Positions 60,034 through 64,000 of a DNA stretch of 64,000 bases are shown here, in pieces. The notes beneath the pieces are model-generated. The model did not search any database. It had not been told where the DNA came from and worked only from the letters and a program-made list of their open reading frames with translations. The stretch comes from a virus, in the IMG/VR virus record IMGVR_UViG_3300020154_000130, positions 1-64,000 of that record. One strand, given 5' to 3'. A program made the translations under genes and the position numbers. Each line of letters begins with the position of its first letter. The stretch's first letter is position 1.

Positions 60034-60256
60034 CGGAGTAGGAAGACCAAAAAAGGACGGATCTGATTTAATCCCCATGGCTGAAAAGCCATGTTCCCAT
60101 CATTATCCTGGCGGGAAGTTGCCTTATCTGCAATGGCATGACTTTGCCGACAGACAGAGACGGAAAGGAATAAAACAGAAGCAATGCCCGGTTTGTGGAA
60201 GATGGCTATTTCCCTCAGAAGTGGGCGGAATATTTTTTGGAATAAAAGTGGAATAA
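60023..60256 (+). CDS. Small zinc-binding protein
   Basis: 77 residues from ATG 60023, 11 nt before the previous stop; the frame is open from 59993. Ligands CSHHYPGGK and CPVCGRWLF give C-x2-H ... C-x2-C, consistent with one zinc. QWHDFADRQRRKGIKQKQ is basic. This type is frequent among Bacteroidota phage genes. Role unknown. Confidence 0.6.
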   Translation: MSRNGVGRPKKDGSDLIPMAEKPCSHHYPGGKLPYLQWHDFADRQRRKGIKQKQCPVCGRWLFPSEVGGIFFGIKVE

Positions 60257-60270
60257 AATTTAACAAAAAA

Positions 60271-60486
60271 GTGAACTCTATTATCGAAGCCCAACAAGAT
60301 TTTTTTGAACATAACTGGATCCCACAGATCATGGCACCAGGGTTGAGGATGCATCGTATCCGTGACCTATCCGGACGCCCTCTCGTTGATATTGAGCAGC
60401 TCACCGATCGCGTATGGGAGAAAGAGAACACCAGACTTAGGCAAGAACTTAAAACCCAGAGATGGGATAATCACCTCGCATCATGA
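60271..60486 (+). CDS. Hypothetical protein (GTG start)
   Basis: 71 residues from GTG 60271, which follows ATTTAACAAAAAA, close to the TTTTTAAC leader motif of other genes here; an ATG at 60184 would overlap the zinc-protein gene by 73 nt. Sequence helical (EAQQDFFEHNWIPQIM, WEKENTRLRQELKTQR). Stop overlaps the next start. Confidence 0.5.
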   Translation: MNSIIEAQQDFFEHNWIPQIMAPGLRMHRIRDLSGRPLVDIEQLTDRVWEKENTRLRQELKTQRWDNHLAS

Positions 60487-60713
60487 AACTCAACGTAATT
60501 ATTGAAAAGAACGACACTGAGCTTTACGGCCGCATCGAAGGCATCGGCAACTTTATGCCTGTAGTAATCGGAGAAACACCCGAAGACGTCCAGGAGAAAC
60601 TCCTCGCGTTGATCAGGGACTACCGGGAGCACGAAGGCAAGGAAGACACCGCCTGGTTAAGCATCGATTTAAAAACCGTGGAGTTTGAAATTCACGATGA
60701 ACCGGAATCCTGA
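60483..60713 (+). CDS. HicB-like-fold small protein
   Basis: 76-residue protein with the beta-alpha arrangement of HicB N-terminal domains (MKLNVIIEKNDTELYGRIEG, GNFMPVVIGETPEDVQEK). It lacks a DNA-binding tail and there is no HicA gene beside it, so antitoxin function is doubtful. Possibly a stand-alone HicB-like domain. Confidence 0.5.
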   Translation: MKLNVIIEKNDTELYGRIEGIGNFMPVVIGETPEDVQEKLLALIRDYREHEGKEDTAWLSIDLKTVEFEIHDEPES

Positions 60714-61579
60714 TGGAAGAAAACAAAACACCGGTTGGCCAAATAGGCGAAGGATATCGCGTTCCAACCATCGATGAGTTTGTCCAGGACTTTGAGTTTG
60801 AAATAGCCAGAGAAATGGGCATGTACATACCAACGGGCGAAGGCAAACTAAAACGAGTCGGCGTATCTCATTGGCATTGGGCCCCCATGAAGGTTACATG
60901 GAAATGCGATCCGGATGAGCTTTATAGTGAGAAGGATGGAGAGTATACAGTCCATTCACGGGGATCATTCAGGAATTTTTTCAAGCCAATCAATGAAGAA
61001 GCCTTCATAAAATCTGGCATGGTCCGCGTTAAAACAAATTCAAAAACGATCTCCGCCTGGGAGTACCTAAAGCTGCAAGGCCTTCCAACTGACATGGTTG
61101 ATCGGAGTGAACAGATGGCTAAAGAAATCAGCGAGATTATGAGAACGCAAACACCGCAAAGCAACACTGATCAATACAACCAAGCAAGAAAGGACTACCT
61201 GGAAGGGAAGGTTGACAGACCTAATTACCCTCTGGCGCACATAAGACATGGAGACGACTTCATTACAGCATTGGGATACGCCCTTAAAGCCCTTGATCCG
61301 CAGCCAACGCTTGAGGTAGAGAAGCCTTTTAAGTTGTTCAGTGAGGATTTGTTACAGGAATTTCTTGATTACAACCCCTCGCCTCCACCCCACCGTGGTC
61401 CCGGAGCTGACTGGAATGCCGTATGCGAGTATGAGCGGAAACGACTGCACGAACGGATTGATCGGATATTCAACCCTCGCCCCTGGCCACCACAAGGAGT
61501 TTCGGATTTTATGCTAAAAAAAGGATTCGAGGTGAAGAACGAACCGAAATTCATTACAACAATAGATCCATTCGATTAA
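60713..61579 (+). CDS. Hypothetical protein
   Basis: 288-residue protein without recognised domain. N-terminal part (PTIDEFVQDFEFEIAREMGM, HWHWAPMKVTWKCDPDEL) is mixed alpha/beta; a Gly/Pro-rich short stretch (NPSPPPHRGPGADWN) precedes the C-terminus. Coupled to the genes on both sides. The largest protein of this block without a domain. Confidence 0.55.
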   Translation: MEENKTPVGQIGEGYRVPTIDEFVQDFEFEIAREMGMYIPTGEGKLKRVGVSHWHWAPMKVTWKCDPDELYSEKDGEYTVHSRGSFRNFFKPINEEAFIKSGMVRVKTNSKTISAWEYLKLQGLPTDMVDRSEQMAKEISEIMRTQTPQSNTDQYNQARKDYLEGKVDRPNYPLAHIRHGDDFITALGYALKALDPQPTLEVEKPFKLFSEDLLQEFLDYNPSPPPHRGPGADWNAVCEYERKRLHERIDRIFNPRPWPPQGVSDFMLKKGFEVKNEPKFITTIDPFD

Positions 61580-61588
61580 ATTACAACT

Positions 61589-62179
61589 ATGAAACTATCA
61601 ACAGGAAAGGACTTTAATCCCTTATTCGGCATTGTTGGATTGTCCGATGATTTAAGCGCAATCCATGAGGGAGCTGTTCAACCAATAACCCACATCGAAA
61701 AGCCGGAATACGCTGACGACGACTGGGCGCCAGATCTAACACTGGAAGAAGCAATCGAGGTCACCGAGATTATGATATCAAGGTGGGTACAACTTAAACA
61801 AAAACTGATGGCGAGGGTCAGAACCGTCCGTTATGACGTCAATGGCCAGGCCTTTATTTTAGATAAAGAAATGCTCGACAAAGCCGATGCGTTTGAAAAG
61901 AACCATCCACTCACAAAAGCCAGCGAGGCTGCTATTGAAGAATATAAAACAAACCAATTTCGATACATCACCCCGCTCCCATTACTGAAAAAGGACAACG
62001 AGTTCAAACTTAATGAGGAAATGGCTTTAGATATGTTCATTGAGCGCTACACCACAAAATCCCTGCACACCCTAAAGCTCGGAGTTAAGTATGCCGCAGT
62101 AAACCTCAAAGATCCATTCACCTTCTGGGAAAAAATGGATGAGTGGATTGAGTATTTTCCAAACACTACACCTGAATAA
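61589..62179 (+). CDS. Hypothetical protein
   Basis: 196-residue soluble protein, mainly helical (LTLEEAIEVTEIMISRWVQL, NHPLTKASEAAIEEYK). No motif recognised. Its stop shares a base with the next start. Confidence 0.5.
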   Translation: MKLSTGKDFNPLFGIVGLSDDLSAIHEGAVQPITHIEKPEYADDDWAPDLTLEEAIEVTEIMISRWVQLKQKLMARVRTVRYDVNGQAFILDKEMLDKADAFEKNHPLTKASEAAIEEYKTNQFRYITPLPLLKKDNEFKLNEEMALDMFIERYTTKSLHTLKLGVKYAAVNLKDPFTFWEKMDEWIEYFPNTTPE

Positions 62180-62724
62180 TGAGTCTTAATACCAATTTAA
62201 CGCGGAAATTCCAAGGGCAACCCACTGGCCGGACTGACCGGGATGGAAACATGATCTTTTTTGGAGATTTCGTAGAAATCCACACATCCTTCTGTATCGG
62301 AGGAAAAGCGATCGGATACAAATCAGGATGGGATCATGAAGTCAGAGAAGTCCTATATCATGAAGATGCCAAATGCCCGACCCTATGGCTGAAGGCCCTC
62401 AATGGAATAACCGATCCGGAAGATTGGGAGAACTCGACCACAGGATATTTAATCCGGATTAGCCCCAATGAAACAGACCATCGCATCACCTGGCTGAAGG
62501 AAAATGGTTATTATGACGAAACCTGCGAATTTGAATGGCTTGCCCAAACCACGGCAAATCAAGATCCGGAGGATAACATTGAGATAGCCCTTTATACAGG
62601 CTTTAAATTTGACGCTGATTTGACTGAGGCTCTTAAAGGGATGAATTCTGAATACACAGATCGACCAACAATAAAGGATTTCGATGATGTCATGAAAAAA
62701 CTTAGTGATCTGGACAGAGACTAA
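62179..62724 (+). CDS. YopX-like hypothetical protein
   Basis: 181-residue protein. TGRTDRDGNMIFFGDFVEI resembles the GxxDxxGxxIxxGDIV block of YopX proteins, but the other YopX blocks are not evident, so the relationship is weak. Acidic overall. Confidence 0.5.
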   Translation: MSLNTNLTRKFQGQPTGRTDRDGNMIFFGDFVEIHTSFCIGGKAIGYKSGWDHEVREVLYHEDAKCPTLWLKALNGITDPEDWENSTTGYLIRISPNETDHRITWLKENGYYDETCEFEWLAQTTANQDPEDNIEIALYTGFKFDADLTEALKGMNSEYTDRPTIKDFDDVMKKLSDLDRD

Positions 62725-62727
62725 ACA

Positions 62728-63048
62728 ATGGGACTTAACATCATAGCATACCGGGTTACAGGGATAGGACCACTTGAGGCTCCTTTCGGAGGGGGAGGAT
62801 GCCTTGAAACAGAAAGATACCCCAATTTCGACACGGGCCGTTACACCGGAGACAGGGATTTCGCAATGGAGATTGACTGGATTCATCATCCTGCCGAACC
62901 CGAAGATAGGCATTACCGCCCTGAAGACTTTGAAGCAGCAAAACAATGGGTCCGAGACAACATCTCTCCAGGAAACCAGGAGCGGTTACTCAACCTCCTC
63001 GACGCAATGGAGAAAGATCCAGACCTCCACGTTTATTTCTCCTGGTAA
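62728..63048 (+). CDS. Conserved small phage protein
   Basis: 106-residue protein with ERYPNFDTGRYTGDRDFAM and HYRPEDFEAAKQWV, a pattern repeated in phage accessory genes (MGLNI-Y ... YRP-x-DF). Mixed alpha/beta. Function unknown. Confidence 0.55.
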   Translation: MGLNIIAYRVTGIGPLEAPFGGGGCLETERYPNFDTGRYTGDRDFAMEIDWIHHPAEPEDRHYRPEDFEAAKQWVRDNISPGNQERLLNLLDAMEKDPDLHVYFSW

Positions 63049-63067
63049 AACCCTCGATTCTCTCGAT

Positions 63068-63494
63068 TTTTCCCGGCAAAACACCGACATTTCATGAGAT
63101 ATGAAATACAAGCCCGGAACACGCATCAAACTCCTCTTCACAGGCCATCCAGGCACCATACAAGACATTACTTTTGATGGCATCTCAGGTCACCGGTACC
63201 GCGTTCGGTTCGATGACGGCTACGAAATGCGCGTAAAAGAAGAAGATTGTGCCGCCTTCAACAATCCAATACACGCGTATATCGATAAACTAAAAGCAGA
63301 AATGCTCCAGGGTGGATTCAAATACCTCATCCTCGGCATAAATGAAGAAGGATTACTCCGAAGTGTCATGTTCGCCTCTCCACGTCAATACGAAGCCGCC
63401 AAAGCATCCATTCCAGGAGTCATATGGAAACACTATTGGGAATTAAAGGGCGATCAAAAACCGCGAAAATGAAGAGTTTTCCCGGCAAAACACC
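63068..63494 (+). repeat. 18-bp direct repeat flanking the last gene
   Basis: TTTTCCCGGCAAAACACC at 63068-63085 and again at 63477-63494, perfect over 18 bp, 409 bp apart, each just after a stop codon (19 nt and 4 nt). They bracket the gene at 63101-63472, suggesting a gene cassette bounded by recombinable copies or a repeated 3'-end signal. Confidence 0.65.
63101..63472 (+). CDS. Hypothetical protein with SH3-like N-terminus
   Basis: 123-residue protein. The first half (RIKLLFTGHPGTIQDITFDG, YRVRFDDGYEMRVKEEDC) has the alternating beta pattern of a small SH3-like barrel. The second half is mixed. No exact family recognised. Flanked by an 18-bp direct repeat. Confidence 0.55.
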   Translation: MKYKPGTRIKLLFTGHPGTIQDITFDGISGHRYRVRFDDGYEMRVKEEDCAAFNNPIHAYIDKLKAEMLQGGFKYLILGINEEGLLRSVMFASPRQYEAAKASIPGVIWKHYWELKGDQKPRK

Positions 63495-63498
63495 AACG

Positions 63499-63896
63499 GC
63501 CTTGATGGCCTTGTAGAAAGTTATCGACGAGCCAACGCTGCCACTATCTGATATTATAGTACCCCGTGTTCATTCGTTTGGGGATCGAAAATCTGCACCC
63601 CACGGGGTCCAAAATCGCCAAAAGGGCATCCGGGACTCCTAAACCCGTATTGTGAACGCGTTAAACCGCTTAAAAAGGTGGGATATTAGTGATAGGAATA
63701 TCCCACGCTTCCAGGATCAAGGGCAAATGCGCTATTGATAAGGGGAAAATGGGTAAATCTCCTTTAAAATATGCACATGTATGTTCCTTTGTGGGCTATA
63801 TGGGCGCTCCGTTTGCGATTTTGGGGCGCTCCACGAATCTAAGCCTAACTACGGGGCGTAGATGATAGGTCTATATTAAGACAAGGCCACCAAGGC
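63499..63896. repeat. 16-nt inverted repeat around a non-coding region
   Basis: GCCTTGATGGCCTTGT at 63499-63514 is the reverse complement, 15 of 16 positions, of ACAAGGCCACCAAGGC at 63881-63896. Each arm also contains an internal repeat (GCCTTG ... GGCCTTG). The 366 bp between arms has no gene and no clear promoter. Possible protein-binding sites of an origin, packaging or recombination region. Confidence 0.6.
63678..63706. repeat. Perfect 10-bp hairpin
   Basis: GTGGGATATT at 63678-63687 pairs with AATATCCCAC at 63697-63706 around a 9-nt loop. No U-run follows on either strand, so a simple terminator is unlikely. It is central to the 63499-63896 inverted-repeat region. Confidence 0.55.
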
Positions 63897-63920
63897 GTTT
63901 TAAACGCGCTCTAAGCGCTC
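63804..63920 (+). repeat. Repeated GCGCTC words, iteron-like
   Basis: GGGCGCTCC occurs at 63802-63810 and 63824-63832, 22 bp apart; GCGCTC occurs again at 63906-63911 and 63915-63920. All are in the same orientation, within 120 bp, next to the inverted repeat. Short and few, so their significance is uncertain. Confidence 0.4.
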
Positions 63921-64000
63921 TTATTCTTACCCATTACTTTGGTGTCCTGGATTGCTTCCGCTCTATCCTTAGCCTCCTGAAGTATTACCTTACTTAGTTC
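63911..64000 (-). CDS. 3' end of a leftward gene leaving the window
   Basis: Read on the minus strand from 64000, the frame is open for 29 codons and ends at the TAG at 63911-63913: ELSKVILQEAKDRA then EAIQDTKVMGKNKSA. The composition is coding-like (helical, charged), and a gene is expected after the long non-coding region. Start and function lie outside the window. The alternative is that this is a chance frame. Confidence 0.4.
   Translation of the reverse strand, partial: ELSKVILQEAKDRAEAIQDTKVMGKNKSA

Noticed and set aside
60483-60713. HicAB toxin-antitoxin pair
   Set aside because: Only a HicB-like N-terminal pattern is seen; neither neighbour looks like HicA and there is no DNA-binding tail.
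63068-63494. 18-bp repeats as attL/attR of an integrated element
   Set aside because: Only one small gene lies between them and there is no integrase or excisionase.
63804-63920. CRISPR-like array from repeated GCGCTC words
   Set aside because: Words are 6-9 nt and irregularly spaced, without spacers or cas genes.
1-64000. Use of a recoded stop codon, as in some crAss-like phages
   Set aside because: Large genes are uninterrupted in the standard code and TAA, TGA and TAG all occur at natural, tightly packed gene ends.

Overview
The window looks like most of a tailed-phage genome with a short tail (podovirus-like), probably infecting a member of the Bacteroidota. Seen directly: a contiguous terminase / portal / scaffold / capsid / tail-fibre / connector / internal-virion-protein / lysis block read leftward, and two rightward blocks of small accessory genes. 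The host assignment is inference. It rests on AT-rich leaders mostly without Shine-Dalgarno sequences, a near-perfect Bacteroidetes-type promoter (TTG, 19 nt, TAnnTTTG), and resemblance of several genes to proteins common in Bacteroidota phages. No integrase, repressor, tRNA, polymerase, primase or RNA polymerase was recognised, so a strictly virulent lifestyle and further replication genes outside the window are both possible. The standard code is used; TAA, TGA and TAG all end genes.

Layout. (1) 1-8104, rightward: replication and early genes, namely a helicase-loader-like protein, a DnaB-type helicase, a PolB-type 3'-5' exonuclease, an HNH-like protein, a RyR-domain protein, a DUF3164-like protein, an SSB-like protein with a DDDLPF tail and a HAD phosphatase fusion, interspersed with small unknowns. 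A terminator for this block lies inside the 3' end of the opposing gene. (2) 8078-52248, leftward (transcribed from the right end to the left): a two-domain GroES-like protein, a histone Hc1-like protein, a secreted protein, a single-domain GroES, TerL, portal, an SGNH hydrolase, scaffold and major capsid protein, tail fibres, two alpha/beta-hydrolase-type esterases, ring/connector proteins, a large tail (nozzle/stabilisation) protein, internal virion proteins including a 1990-residue polyvalent protein with a zincin motif, and a lysis cassette. One rightward gene (41271-41825) sits alone in this block behind its own promoter, paired repeats and a leader hairpin. (3) 52400-63472, rightward: about thirty short, tightly overlapping genes (KGG-repeat protein, zinc-ribbon proteins, exoribonuclease, orphan HigA-type antitoxin, YopX protein and many unknowns). 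(4) 63473-64000: a non-coding region with a 16-nt inverted repeat, a perfect 10-bp hairpin and repeated GCGCTC words, then the 3' end of a leftward gene that leaves the window.

How the genes work together (inference): the left block replicates the genome; the right block remodels the host; the central block builds a capsid with help from phage co-chaperonin-like proteins, packages DNA with TerL, and carries a host-surface apparatus with up to three esterases that could deacylate capsule or surface glycans before the internal proteins are ejected.
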